Shown here in pieces: positions 26,651 through 39,268 of a stretch of DNA of 64,000 bases. The translations under genes and the position numbers were made by a program. Location of the stretch: contig JAMPIT010000583.1 in NCBI GenBank assembly GCA_026261815.1, forward strand, positions 1,116,001-1,180,000, read 5' to 3'. The DNA comes from Monarcha castaneiventris obscurior. Its lineage: Eukaryota; Chordata; Aves; Passeriformes; Monarchidae. The notes under the pieces were generated by a model. The model ran no database searches, was not told the DNA's origin, and saw nothing but the letters and a program-made list of their open reading frames with translations. How positions within the stretch are numbered: the stretch's first letter is position 1; each line of letters opens with the position of its first letter.

Positions 26651-26960
26651 ATCACAGAATCTCAAAACATCCTGAGATGAAAAGGACCAAGAGGATTACC
26701 AGCCCAGCCCCTGTCCCTGCCCAGCCCCCCACCAGCCCCAGCCTGTGCATCCCTGGCAGCGCTGCCCAAACGCTCCTGGAGCTGCGGCAGCCTCGGGGCC
26801 GTGCCCATTCCCTGGGGAGCCTGGGCAGTGCCCAGCACCCTCTGGGGGAAGCAGAACCTTTCCCTGATCTCCAGCCTGAGCCTGCCCTGGCCCGGCTCCA
26901 GCCGCTCCCCGGGTGCTGTCCCTGGCCCAGGAACAGAGCTTGGAGATGTCCCTGGAGAGG
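26651..26960 (-). mobile_element. CR1 LINE 3' fragment
   Basis: It begins ATCACAGAATCTCAAAACAT and is GC-rich throughout (cagcgctgcccaaacgctcc, gggcagtgcccagcaccctc), matching CR1 3' regions. The open frames it carries on both strands are by-products of its composition. Confidence 0.85.
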
Positions 26961-27947
26961 AAGTTGTATGAAACTCAAACATACTCTCCAACATCTTCAC
27001 ACAAAAGTTCTAATGCATCCAAACATGCTGGCAATTCTGAATTTCTAATTTTGAAGACTTTATACTATGATATGCAACATGTAGGGCCTCTACATAAAGG
27101 TTTAAAGTCTGGCTCTGCAACAATCCTGATGGAAGTGACAATGATTGGGAAATGACAGTGATAGAAAATGACAGATTATAACAACTAACACCGTCCTCCT
27201 GATGCTGCAGACTACTTACCTGGCCTAAATTCCCTGAGGCAGCAATGCACAGTTATGATTATTATTAAATAGACTCTCTCCACATATACTTTTGCTATGA
27301 ATTTCACGTTTTGGTGTTGGTTTTCCTAATGCTTTTAGCAGGCACTACTACACAGAGCAGAATGTGCTTTGGAACACTCTCATCACACCATGCAATCACT
27401 ACCAAGGGGGAGGGGAAGATGTGCGCTCATCAAATGAGATAAAACTCACTGAAATGATCAAACTGGAATAAAAGATTGTTTGAATTAGATGAAAAAGAGA
27501 AAATATTATAAACTGAAAATGCAAAAGTCATATGGGCATAATCATCTCTGACTTTGTATCTTTAAACCAGGAAGGGGTTTAGACAAAGGAATACAAAATA
27601 TGTTTTGACAACCTTACAACTGCATGGCACAAACTCAGTATTGTTAGTGCAGACACTACTGGATTATTTAAATTCACTGCAGAGATACACTCTGATGATT
27701 CAGCCTCATCCAACCTCATTTCTCATAAGAACCACTCACATTTCTTACTTTCATTGCATTCCTCTGTTTCATAAGACTCCTCCTATGGCAAGGAACATTT
27801 TGGGGACTTTGAAAATGATCTGAACTGATAAAACTAACAGCATTTTCACAGAAACAGAACGGCATGAGAACAGTCACACACCAAGTAGGGAAATACCCTT
27901 GGGATCTGCCATTACTTCTCCCAAAGAGCACCTTAAAGCAGCCCTAC

Positions 27948-28201
27948 CTTATAGGGCTGGAAGACACGTCGGGGTCATGGGCTGTCACCTGCCCCAGCAC
28001 AGAGTTGAGAGCAGCATTTTCATGCACCTCAAGAAGGTAGGTGGGTGAGGAGAAGACTGGGGGCTCATCAGCATCTTCCACCACGATCTTCACGGTTGCC
28101 GTGTCCTTGAAGGGTCCCCCGCTGAGGAAGCGAGGGTCGATGTGAATGTTGGCTGCTTCCACCTTCAGAGTGTAGGACTTTTTGGTCTCAAAGTCCAGTG
28201 G
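27948..28201 (-). CDS. CDH8: Cadherin-8 exon 7 (second half of EC3, EC3-EC4 linker, start of EC4)
   Basis: This is the largest exon in the window at 254 nt. It starts after tccttctcaacag with a complete Pro codon and ends ATAAG/gtaggg, leaving two bases of an Arg codon. It encodes [20 protein letters not shown], then a loop with [20 protein letters not shown], then [20 protein letters not shown] and [12 protein letters not shown], roughly residues 342-426. LDFET replaces the LDRE motif, which is typical of this repeat. DADEPP is the EC3-EC4 linker and DPD is the EC4 calcium motif. It agrees almost perfectly with remembered CDH8; the RFLSGG loop is the most divergent part. Confidence 0.94.
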
Positions 28202-30904
28202 CTGTTGAGAAGGACAAAGATGAATGTCTTTCACTAATGGCCACAGAGAACGAGTGATGGTGATGCTGATGGATGGAAGTTATGTGCATTTTTAAGCACA
28301 CGGAATGAGTTTTAATGCAGTCACTTCCCTCTCCCAGAAACCCAACCTGCAGATTTCCTAGGCACATACTGACAGCTGTTTATTTACCAGCCTCAGAGGT
28401 AACAGCACTGTTCCCTTGTTTTTCATGAGAAATTTACTGAAATATTCTCTCTCATTAATTATACCATTACAATTACATATCAGACAAATACTACAAATTT
28501 GTTGGGGATGACATGAGTTGCATACCAATAATGCACTTCATCAGTGCTTTACTGGTAGGAGATAAGAAAAAAAGAATTAAACTGGCTCCACAAAGAATAA
28601 ATATTTTATTACTTCCAGAACAGTGTGAGAAATGCAAAGAACTAGCAATTATTATTTGTTGGACAGGAGAGGCGAAATGTAGAGCTAATCATATAAGAAA
28701 GTACTTCAATATTATTGCACTACAAGTACCTCTGTATCTCAGTTTATAGGAGTAAATGAGGTAGACATCTCTCAGGAATTTCTTCAAACTGTAGCAATTT
28801 CTACTTCTGTATCTTCTCCTTTTTTTTTCCTTTTTTTTTTTTCCCCACAGACAGAATCACAAAACAAATTACTTTATTCTATTAATATACCTGCCATGTT
28901 CACCACTGTTTTTACTATTTTACAGTTCCATATTAACTCATAAAAGATGAAAACTCAGTGGATTTAAGGGACTGAAATACCAAATAAACCCCAAATCTGT
29001 GACACTTTTGTGTTCGACTTTTTTCATTATAGGAGATTCAAGTTTGTGTCTTGAAGCACATCACTATATTCACTATATAATTCTCTTGTGTCTCACAACG
29101 ATTCAAATTTCAAAGATGCAAATTGCCAAGCATTGGAAAGATATTAAGATTTGCATTATAATGTCTCAGGGATAAAAAGAAGAGGACATAGACACTCTGA
29201 ATCTGCAATGCAAATACCAGCAAGAGCACAAACAGGAATCTTCAGGAAGTCTGTCAAAGCCTTCAATATGTATATTTTCAAATTCTGTTGATTTTTTTTT
29301 CAGGTATGAATCAAGCTCTAATGGGATTTGCTCTTTCCCACAAATTCTAGTAAACACAAGAAAACCTTGCTTCTTTAGCAGCTCTTAAATTAGTAAGCTT
29401 TTGAAATTATGAATGGGGATTTAGAAATCAGCATATTCACAATTTGCCAATCATGGCTCCTGTAGCACTTTTTCAATTGCTTTTCATATGCTTTACAGAA
29501 ATGACAGCACCCCAATACATTTAGTCATGCTTAATCAGAATATCATATTGAAAATTTACTCAGCATTGTCTAAAGCCCATGATTTTATGCTGAAGAAAAT
29601 CTGTTGGTGAGCAGCACCCTCCATACATCATCTACTGGAGTAGAACCGAAATTATTATTGCTGTCAAAATGAAAATATGAAACAACATTATGGTTGAGAC
29701 TCCGTTATGAAATAAAGCCAAGGGAACTGGGGCAAAAGGCTAATTGCCTCAGCTTACAGGAGAGTCCACAGCATACAATAAATAACAGTAAGGAAGAGCT
29801 GGGATGTGTATCATAATTTTCTCTTTAGAAAAACAAATGTAAATTTAGATAAATATACATCAGTTTATTATAAATCTACAGTGCTGACCTACGCACTGAG
29901 AAAGAGAAAATACAAAGTTTTGACAGGCAATCTGCCTGACCTCTTTAATGAAAGGTACAAGTGGAATATTAATTACCTGTACTCATTGGATTCACCTTTT
30001 CTCACTGGAATATCATTGTTTTTGTTTATTTCTGTTTTTTATAAACAAGGATTCATTTAGAATGATCTGTGCTACGCAGTTAAAACCCTCTCTGCCACTG
30101 CTATAAATTATATTCATATCTTTTTTCAGAACACAGCATGAGAAACAGCTTTTGCTCCTTCCCCGCAAAATAATGACAACTAAATCTGCAATTAATGTTT
30201 CCCCAGCTTTACCAGAGGAGTTTTGTTCTGTGCTGCCTCTCCCCACATTTCTGTACGTAATTGGGTGGTGCTTTTGTTGTGTACATGAAAATACTTCACC
30301 TTGCACACATCAAGACTGTACAAGCATAGAAAAGGTAATGTGCTTTTCTTTAGAGCCCAAATTTGGCACTTCTCATGTGAAACTACTGATCTCCTTAACA
30401 AAATTCACTGAAATCCCTGTTCATTGAGTGAAGACAGTTCAACATGAGAATAGGCAGAAGACTAAGCTCTCACACATCAGGTAATTTAATTAATACACTG
30501 GTTTGTTTTTCTCTGAACAGCTATACAGGAAATCAAATAATTGAGGGAAGTTATTTGATGAATACTCAGCCAAGATTTTATGGAAGTTTAAACCACCACT
30601 AGAGTGGAATCTGATCTGCTCTTCTCCTTTGGAACCAAGGGAGCAAAACCTGCATGATGTGACCACATGGGAGCCTGGAGTAGATTAACACATTTCCAAC
30701 ATCCACAAATGTCTCCCCAGATGTCACCTCAATGAAAATTTGGAGTGACATGGCCAATACACCCCTTTTCATCACTCCACTGGCTTGACACCTCATCCAT
30801 TGATAGAAGAATCCCTGGAAATCCAGCACCTTACAGAGCAAAGTCTGGCTGGGTAGTTGTATGTACAATAAACATTGATGTTTTTTAACAGAGACATGAT
30901 TTAC
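28202..30904 (-). other. CDH8: CDH8 intron 6 (2.7 kb)
   Basis: Bounded by gtaaat at 30904 and tcaacag at 28202. It is AT-rich and apparently unique, with a T-rich run near 28818-28852. I saw no transposon. It is the shortest intron in the window. Confidence 0.85.
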
Positions 30905-31092
30905 CTTTCTCACTCTAATAATGCCGTCCTGAGTTTGGGCATCTGTAGTAATCTCAAATAAATCCATTCCATCTCCTTCAATAATATCATAGGATGATTT
31001 AGCATTTTCTCCAATATCCAGGTCATTTGCTTTCACCCTTCCTATTGGTTCACCAAGAGCAACATCTTCCATTACTGAGAAGTGATACAGAC
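30905..31092 (-). CDS. CDH8: Cadherin-8 exon 6 (first half of EC3)
   Basis: This 188-nt exon begins after atttgtaag and ends AGAAAG/gtaaat. It completes the Ser codon from exon 5 and continues LYHFSVMEDVALGEPIGRVK, ANDLDIGENAKSSYDIIEGD and ITTDAQTQDGIIRVRK, roughly residues 279-341. The DLD of ANDLD is the DxD calcium motif of EC3. The left intron is phase 1 and the right is phase 0, as expected for this exon. Most cadherin repeats start with V-P-E-D or V-P-E-N; here the proline position is Met (ATG at 31072-31070). The match to CDH8 remains strong, especially around the IGENA..SSYDII segment. Confidence 0.92.
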
Positions 31093-34000
31093 CTTACAAA
31101 TAAGAGGAAAAGACTAAACATTACAGCTGGTCCCAGTGACCCCTGTGTGCTCTTCAATGTTTACACTTCCCCAACACCAACTCTTGAGATGTGCAACTGA
31201 TCCAACCCCCATTTACACAAGTTATTGACTGCAAGCAGCAAAACGTGGTCCTCACCAGAATATTGGCTTTACTGGAGGTGAGGGTCCTTTCCATTCCAGC
31301 AGTCTCCTGCTTCTTCCTTGCAGGGATGTTTTGTGCCAGCAAACACAGGTATTGAGCTCCTGTCAACGCTGCAGAACTTACCTTTTCTTACAGATATTTG
31401 ATTGACAAGGAGTCACAATTCAACCAAGAAACTCTGGCTTTTACTCCATAGTCTGTTGGTGTAATACTTGAAAAACCTAATTGTGCAAACACTTACATAA
31501 CTTCAAATATTAAATACTTTTTTAAAATGTAATTTGATTTTGTTTGTGTAAGCCCTTCCACCTCTCTTTTGTGCAAAGAAACCAATCAGGAAACCTTCAA
31601 GGGAACTCCCAAAATTTAAGTTTTATTGGAAACAATAACTTTTCATAGCAATCATTACCGTGTTTACTATTTGTTGTAGAATTAGACTAAAATCCACTAG
31701 AAATTGCTATTCAACTTGTCAGCATTTTCTTTTTTGTTACACCTGCTTTAAACCTTTTAAGCTAAAAAGCATCAAAAATCTATTTAGATATATTATTTTA
31801 GGTAGGCATTTTACTAAAGCAGAACCCAAAATACTTACTTTCTTTTGTATCTCCCTGTTGCTAACAGTACTCTAAAAACCAGAAGATACACGTTTTGCAC
31901 CCAAAATTCTTTCTGGAGTCCTTATATTCCTACCTCTTTATAATTTATACTTAATGAAGCTGAGGTTAATACACGACCTAATCAAGGGAAATGCTACTCA
32001 GGAGTTAAAATAGGCAAAAGGAATTCAAAGATAATAGAGATTATTTAAACAGTTTTTGACACAGGATTCTGGCCTTGTTCTTCTCTGTCCTCCCTGTTCT
32101 AAGACAACCTGTGGTTATTACTGTTAAGTGCAGATAATAATTTTCCAAGAAACAATGTTCTGGAGTTGTTGCTTTACCTGTTGTAGCTGATTGCAGTAGC
32201 AGCAGTTGAAAACAGGAAGGAAACAGTGAGGAATTCACAAATACAAGTATTAGCTATACAATACAGTCCCAAAGTGATTTGTTTTTAATGTTTCCAGGCT
32301 AAATTATTAGAGATAATTTGGAGATCATCAAGATTCCTCAGAATATCCATAATGGCTCACAAACAATGAGCAGCCAAAGCAATGAAGTGCCTTGGGACAC
32401 TAAATTATGCATTCATCATTTACACTGCTGTCCACACTTTGTGGTTTGAATCTCCAGGCACAGCTGATTGCACTCTTAAGTTGAAATTTTGCTCTCAGAT
32501 TTATTAAAACTGTTTACAAAATATTAGGAATAAATTAAAAATTGTGATGCAGCTGACTCTTTTACACCAATTGCTCTCAAGAATTATGAATTGTGTCATA
32601 GTGCTGAGCTGACCAAAATATCCACCTTGGGCATCTTTGAAAGCCCTGGGTTTCCACAGCAGTGCACAGTTCTTCTCATTACAATTCTGTGGTAAACTGC
32701 CAGGTTAAAAACTTTGGTGACTTATAAAACGCCTCTAAAATTATTTCAGAGAGATCACAGAAGTAGTGAAAGTTCATCTTTTTCATTTCTAAAACCCAGG
32801 AGGCTAACACTCTGAAATCAAACCATAAATATACATTTCTGTCCTGCCTGGAAACAATAACCCGATAAAACACCCTGTTTCCCGAGCTCATTACCATTTA
32901 TTGTGCAAGCAGCATGTATTACATCTTATGAATTTCGATTTCATTCTGGCTAGGCTTATTGTAAGTTTGATCCTTTCTTATTTTCCTTTCCAGGCAAACG
33001 CAAACTGTGCTTCAACAGTGTAAAAAAAAATAATGTCAGACTTGCTCAGCTCTTGTCCAAGGGCAGAGTTGTGGCTAATCTGTGGTGCTGGGCAGCAAGC
33101 TCAGAATGAATAACTCCCAGCTATAACATTGCTGTGGCTCATCATTAAAAGCAATAAATACATAACACCCAGTTAGGGTACATGCAGGGGTTTTTTTCCC
33201 TCATGAATTTGCACAGTGCTCAGTGGTTATTCTTAGAGGGAAGCTTGAATCCTGCACGGGCTGTAACAGCTTCAGAGGCAACACCTTCCTCATTGCTGCA
33301 GGAAAACTCATCCAGGAGCAAATGTATGGCAGGGATAACGATGCAGTCCTGCTGATGCCCCCAGTCAATGTGCCACTGTGCCCAAAAGCACTGGGAAAGG
33401 GCAGTTTTACCTCCACATGCTGTGCTCCTGGGCTTCCCCCAGTTTGGACCAGTTGTGCTGCTGATTTTTGGGTCAGATTTTTGCCATATTGGCAGCCAAA
33501 AGCTTTTTGGGTCACTGCTGGTACAATATAAAAGCCAGGTAAGCTGGCAAAGGTGCCTGAGTTGGAGCCACAGGACAGTGCAGGTATAAAGGAGACATCC
33601 CTCTGCATCCTGGTGATACAGTTCATCTGCAGACATTTGCATTATTAGGGAAATTGTTGGAAAACACTAACACAGAGGGGAAGGCAATGCAATGGAACAT
33701 GAAATAACAAATTTATGCATTTCCTGCTCTATGAGAGGAAGCCTTTTACTGTGCAGAGTGCTTATCTGTTAAAAAACCACTAAGATGAGGTAATAAAATA
33801 TATATGTTGAAAATAAGCTTTTGCCTCTGCTTATTTATATTAGATTTCTCTCTCTCTCTCCATCTCTATGCCCATTTTCTACAAGCTACAGAAGCAGATT
33901 TATCATATGCTGAGCACCAGGACAAACCCATTTTACTCTGTGTCCTCAGAAGAGAGCAAAAATGGAGTTCAAGTCATCCATACATGGGAAAAAAAAAATT

Positions 34001-34796
34001 TACGCTGGGTCCCTGAGCACCCTTGTAGAAAAACTTAGTTCTAAGAAAGCAAAAATGATACAAAATCTAGATGCAGGATCAAAAACCTCTTAATTCTCCA
34101 GAACAAGCTGGATAAAATGGTAAGTTTCTAATAGTATATTAGATTGCACCTATTCCAAATAAAATCAATCCAGTCATTATGCTCATTCTTCCTCTTTTTT
34201 TTTCTATTTGTCTTCATCTCGGAAACAGACTACAAAACTTGCAGAGAATCTCAGCAGGATGCCAAATCATTTTAACTTAGCCCAGCAAGATACCCATTGG
34301 AACCACAGTAGAAAATATGGATTTTGAATTAAAGATCAACAATTATCTAGATTCAGACTTATCTTCTTTGTTTTCTTCAGTATTATCTAATTAGTCAAGG
34401 CTTTATTCCTTTTATCTGTTATATGTGTCTTTTACTGGTGGTGTCACTTGTCTGCATGAGGCAGAAGCAGCAAAGCACACAGAAACAACTGCACCGAGAA
34501 GAAATAAATCTGTTTTCAGAAGTCTCCAGGCCCTTTTGGGTGGATGTAAGAGGGGTAACAAGAAAGGCAGAGATCTGTGTACACTCTTGTGGACATGATT
34601 CCCTCTTTCCTAAGCTCTTAATCAGGCAGAGGACTATTAACCTTTCTCTAGTAACAACTACATTTTTAAAAATTACATTAAAAACCCAGGCAGTATGAAG
34701 ACTAAAAAAAAAAAAATCTTGATTAAAAAAACCCCAAAAAACAACACTACCATACCTTCTTATATAGGATATACACAAATATATAATGGTACTTAC
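31093..34796 (-). other. CDH8: CDH8 intron 5 (3.7 kb)
   Basis: Bounded by gtaagt at 34796 and tttgtaag at 31093. It holds unique AT-rich sequence with a somewhat GC-richer, non-repetitive patch at about 33220-33620. I saw no CR1, LTR or other recognisable element. Confidence 0.85.
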
Positions 34797-34964
34797 TCTG
34801 TGCAAACTTAGGGGGATTGTCATTCACATCAGTGAGTGTAATTGTCACTGTTGTAGTTCCAGAGAGTCCACCCATATGTCCTCCCATGTCCTTTGCTTGG
34901 ATGACCACAAAATATTCTTCTTTGGCTTCTCTGTCCATGTTGGGAAGAGCTGTTTTAATTATAG
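34797..34964 (-). CDS. CDH8: Cadherin-8 exon 5 (second half of EC2 and EC2-EC3 linker)
   Basis: This 168-nt exon starts after ccccattattgtag and ends before gtaagt at 34796. Its first two bases complete the Ala codon opened by exon 4. It encodes [18 protein letters not shown], then [17 protein letters not shown], and ends with [13 protein letters not shown] plus one base of a Ser codon, roughly residues 223-279. The DRE motif and the DVNDNPP linker are standard cadherin calcium-binding elements between EC2 and EC3. Both flanking introns are phase 1, so exons 4 and 5 are symmetric. The sequence is close to remembered mammalian CDH8, with Met for Ser after GGH. Confidence 0.93.
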
Positions 34965-36552
34965 CTACAATAATGGGGAGGAGAAACAGTCAGGTACAGA
35001 CACAAATTCAGTTTGCATCTGGTTTTAGGGATTTATGCAAATATTGGTATACAAAAAATATCAGAGGTCCAGTTAGGTTGGCTCTTAATACAAAGGATGA
35101 AGAAGAATTCGAGATTTTCAAAAAATTGTATTAGAGGTCACCTACCTTGATTTAATTAGAAGTGAACTGAAACTGTGGTTCAAAACCCAAGAATTAATCA
35201 TAGCTGTGATACATAGTTGTTTTACATTTTACTCCTGACAAACGTCTTTGTTTCTGCCCTACCTCCCACAGAAATCCAGCTTTTCCCCAAAGAATTCCCA
35301 AACAGAAGACAACCACATAGAAAGCTGACTCTGTGAACACCGTTAACCACATCTGTTCAGATTGTTTAAAATATTTTAAACCCAAGCCCATTATTTAATC
35401 TGCTCTGGTGTACATTGCAGGCTACAGTTGCTCTCTTAAACTGAGTGCCTAAACTTGAACAGGAGAGGGACAGACTCCAGTGTCCCTGCTTGAGGGGTTC
35501 ACCTGTGGGATGATGAGCTCAGGAAGCTGCCATCACCTACTTTATCAGGTTAGAAGCTTTTAAACCTACAGAAGTTGAATGATCTGATGTATATCAAAAT
35601 ATAAAATGTCGGTGGGCTGAAGGAAATATCAACAATGGACAGTCCAGTTAATTCTGGGGCCAGATCCACTGTAAACTCCGATAGATTTCACGGACATTTA
35701 GTAGAAGAAATAAACAAGAAACACTCAAACCATTTTTTCTTTACAAAACTTTTCCACCTGTACTGTGCTATTATATTCACAATATGTATGGAAAGTGCAA
35801 TACTCAATGTTTAATGGTAAATTTAAATAGTGCTCAATGCAGTTTAGTAAAGTCCACCATAATAATATCATAATGGACTAAAGCAGACCCACTAAACCTA
35901 GGGAAAACAACTCAAAATGTTAAACTGAAATATGGTTTTTTTTTCTTTTAATCCATTTTTTAAAAATTCCATTAAAAAGAAACTATTTTTCCTTGCAGGG
36001 ATTGACAGTAACTCAACAAATCTTTGTTTTAGTTTTGATTTCTCTGTTGGGACTGGAATAGATGTGGAGGCTTCATGCAGCTCTTAGTGGGACACAGTTT
36101 CTATTAAATAAGCTTTTTAGAAATGGCACTCTGGCTGAAATGCTGAGATTACCTATTCACATAGAATAAAGAAATATGCCTTTAGCATTAATAGAGATGC
36201 CTTTTAGTAAATTCTGAAATTTATCAATTCTAAAGTAAATGCTAATATTTATTGAATATCCATTTATCTTTAACAATATAATACTAAAAATCTGATCACA
36301 CCTTCTTTTCATGGCTGAGGAGCATGCTGAGAGCAAGGGGGTGTAAGGCATTTAGAATAAAGCAATACACTTCCTCCATAAAGCACCAAATAGAACATGA
36401 GAGCAGACTTGTAACCTACACTCTTGTAAATTTTTTCCATAAAATACTTTTGGTTGTTGCCTCACATTTTGTAATTCTGGAGGAAAATGAAACCTCTGCC
36501 TTACGTCTGCAACAGCCATGCCAGAGGAATCTCTTGTTCCCAAGGAACTCAG

Positions 36553-36645
36553 AGCCACAGAAGGGTTGGGGCTGGAAGGGACCTCTGGAGATCAGCAGGT
36601 GCAGCCCCTCTGCCAAGGAAGGGTCACCTGGAGCAGTGTCCAGAG
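36553..36645 (-). mobile_element. CR1 LINE 3' fragment
   Basis: AGCCACAGAAGGGTTGGGGC followed by tggaagggacctctggagat and the ctggagcagtgtccagaggg tail resembles the end of an old CR1 copy. Confidence 0.75.
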
Positions 36646-37421
36646 GGACAGAAAAACTCACCATCACTGAGATTTATTCCAGCATGGTGTAAGTGGGGTT
36701 TGGACCCTCAAGGCCAATGGCGCAGCAGGAGAAAGTGCCTCAGCAGAGAACCCAAATTATTGTGCCACACACTGAAGATAATGCTTGTGTTAAGTTTTCT
36801 GAGTGAAAGCAGGGGAGCAATAAACCCCATTTATCAGATTTGATAGGTGCAAAATACAGTCAGTGAGGGAGTAGGGTCATTTCCTCCATGGCAGCCTGGG
36901 TAGGAGAGTAAATGATGCTTAATTCTAAAAGCATTTGACAGTTGTGGCTGGCTTGGACTGACTGGGCTACTACTGACGAATAATAATGATGTATTCTGCA
37001 AATAAGTCTATTGTTACAAGTGAAATGATGCATAAAAAGCATTCTAATGCAAAAGTAGGCTATCAGAATTTGGTTCACATTCATTTTTTTCACTAATAAA
37101 GCTGATCCAAATATCAATGAACCCTTATTTCAATGGGGCTTGCATTAATAATACTATACTTTATCTCCATTATTTTTTTTCAGGCAGAGTTTCAATGTTT
37201 GTTTGGGTTTATTAACCTAATTTACATTGTTAACTCTAGCCTAGAGATGAGTTGTATGAGATGCTATATTTTGTATTCTGCAGTTTTCACTGAGAAAAGT
37301 CAATTATTTCACTCAAGTGATGTTTTTTTCCTAGACAGGTATTTTGTCTCTTGATGTATGGAACACTTTAACCCTTGCCTATGGTTTGAAATATATCAGG
37401 CAGATTAACACCTTTAGAAGT

Positions 37422-37478
37422 AAAAATTAAATAAAAATAAAATAAAAATTAAATAAAAATTAAATAAAAATTAAAATT
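37422..37478. repeat. AT-rich tandem repeat (AAATAAAAATT)n
   Basis: About five imperfect 5 to 11-bp units of A and T only. Confidence 0.9.
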
Positions 37479-39249
37479 TGGGCTTTTAAGACACAAAAAT
37501 TTTTGGGTTTCTTTTTCTGTATAAAGGTACTAACACAAACTGTTGTTTCAATAGTTTTATACATATCTGCTGTCACAGACCACAAACCACTTGCCAGAAG
37601 CTGAAACAAAGTCAAGTTTCAATTTCAAACACAATAAAAGACTAAAAAGCAGTTTACTGTTTAAATTACTATAAGAGGAACTGAAGGTTTTTAAGCACCA
37701 AATCTATCCAAATTACATGGGCTGATTGTTACCACTACATTCAGAATCTATGGAATCGAGGTCAGCAACAGGGAAGTGTTAATATCTCTAAGGAGGCAAA
37801 TTATTAAACACCAAAAAGCTCCATTCTTGTCTATTGTGATCAAGACAAATACAAGCTAAGAGAGTTCTTAATGGAGAATCTCAAGGATATTTATTTGTTC
37901 TTTTGCTCTATTCACCAGTCCTCAGGCTGGGCTTGCAGGAAGTAATGAAAGCACCTGTTTATTTTTAGAACACAATCCAGGCTCACCAAATACCAACATG
38001 CACCCAGCACACAGAACATTAACTCACTGAGCATTCAACCTGCTCTGCTTCAGTTCAACCCAGAAACAAATGGAGAATAAAATCATAATCACTTTCGGCA
38101 TGCAGTGATGGATGAGAAGGAGATGTGCCAAACAGGAGTAGTTTAAAAGCGAGAGAATTACCATAAACTAATGTAAGGCAGGTAGATGCTTGTTGGAAGA
38201 TTGTATTCAGAGCAGTTATCAATGGCTTACTGTCAGCTGGAGAGATGGATGACATGGTTCATGGGGTTTGTTCTGCTTCTAGAATCATTCAATATTTCCT
38301 GAATGCCGGAAGGCAGGGAGAACTTATCGAGCCTTTCAGATGGCACAGAGTTGGGAGCCATTGCAAGTACAGGAAGAACACGATTAGAGTTCAAAACAAT
38401 TTTCACAATTTGGAGAGTCTGAAATAGCAGGATGCAACTCAATTTGGCAAGTAAAAAGCATTTTGTGTGAGGGAAACAATTAACTTCCCAATTACAATAG
38501 AGCAGATGACTCACAAGACAGAAGAGAATGTGGAGTCAAAATGAGCTGAATGTGAGACAACAGCAATTTGCTGATAAAAATGCTCAAGCATTTCCTGGAG
38601 TATTAGTTAGTAAGTTATGTGGAAGAACTGTGGAATAATTTTTCCAGTGCACTCATACAGGTAAGGCTGCAGATGGAACAGGGAGTCCAGTTTTGAAAAA
38701 TACTGATTTATGTAGTCAGGGAAGTATAAGGAAAGCCTTTACAGCCAAATATATAAAAAATACTGGGAGCTACTCTCCTTTTCCACTGGGGATAACAGAA
38801 TGGGCTTAAAATATAACCCCAAAATGGGTTTCAGCTGCACCAAGAGAGATTTCACCTGAACAACAGGGGAGTGCAGAAGGCTGCCTGTAGAATTTGCAGT
38901 TTTGCATTCCCAGAAGTTTTTTTAAGAATCTATCAGTCAATTGTCTGCCAAGAACAGGAAGGGAGAATCCTGATCCTTTTTGGGGCACTCACTGCATTCT
39001 CACTCGAGGTTCCTTCCCTCCGTAATGTCTAAGTTAAGGCTTTGTCTTCTTGTAGCCTGAAATAATTCCCAAACCTTAGTGCTATGAAAACATTCATGGA
39101 CATGTGGTACAACCACTGAACAGCCACCCCCAGAATTTCCCTACAGATCATCTCCTTCAGTCTGGAAAGATCAGGAAGCAGCTTGGGAGGTGAAGCCAAG
39201 AAGCAAACTATTCCTTCCAAGGATGAAACTCCCCAATATTGAAGTGCCC

Positions 39250-39268
39250 TTTTTTTTTTTTTTTTTTT
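39250..39268. repeat. T19 homopolymer
   Basis: An uninterrupted run of 19 T, equal to A19 on the minus strand. No retrocopy could be recognised next to it. Confidence 0.9.

Larger units (their letters stand above)
20793..27947 (-). other. CDH8: CDH8 intron 7 (7.2 kb)
   Basis: Bounded by gtaggg at 27947 and ttttgcag at 20793. It holds a perfect 60-bp tandem duplication at 23961-24080, CR1 pieces at 24613-24710, 24873-24960 and 26651-26960, and a purine-rich stretch at about 26170-26420. No extra exon is supported. Confidence 0.85.

Noticed and set aside
28808..28851. Plus-strand polypyrimidine tract ending in CAG, resembling a strong splice acceptor
   Set aside because: It is antisense to CDH8 and no coding exon or donor follows; probably a T-rich simple sequence.
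33201..33642. Two minus-strand frames of about 140 codons in intron 5
   Set aside because: They overlap in different frames, carry no known domain and begin or end without exon-like signals; chance open frames in a GC-richer patch.
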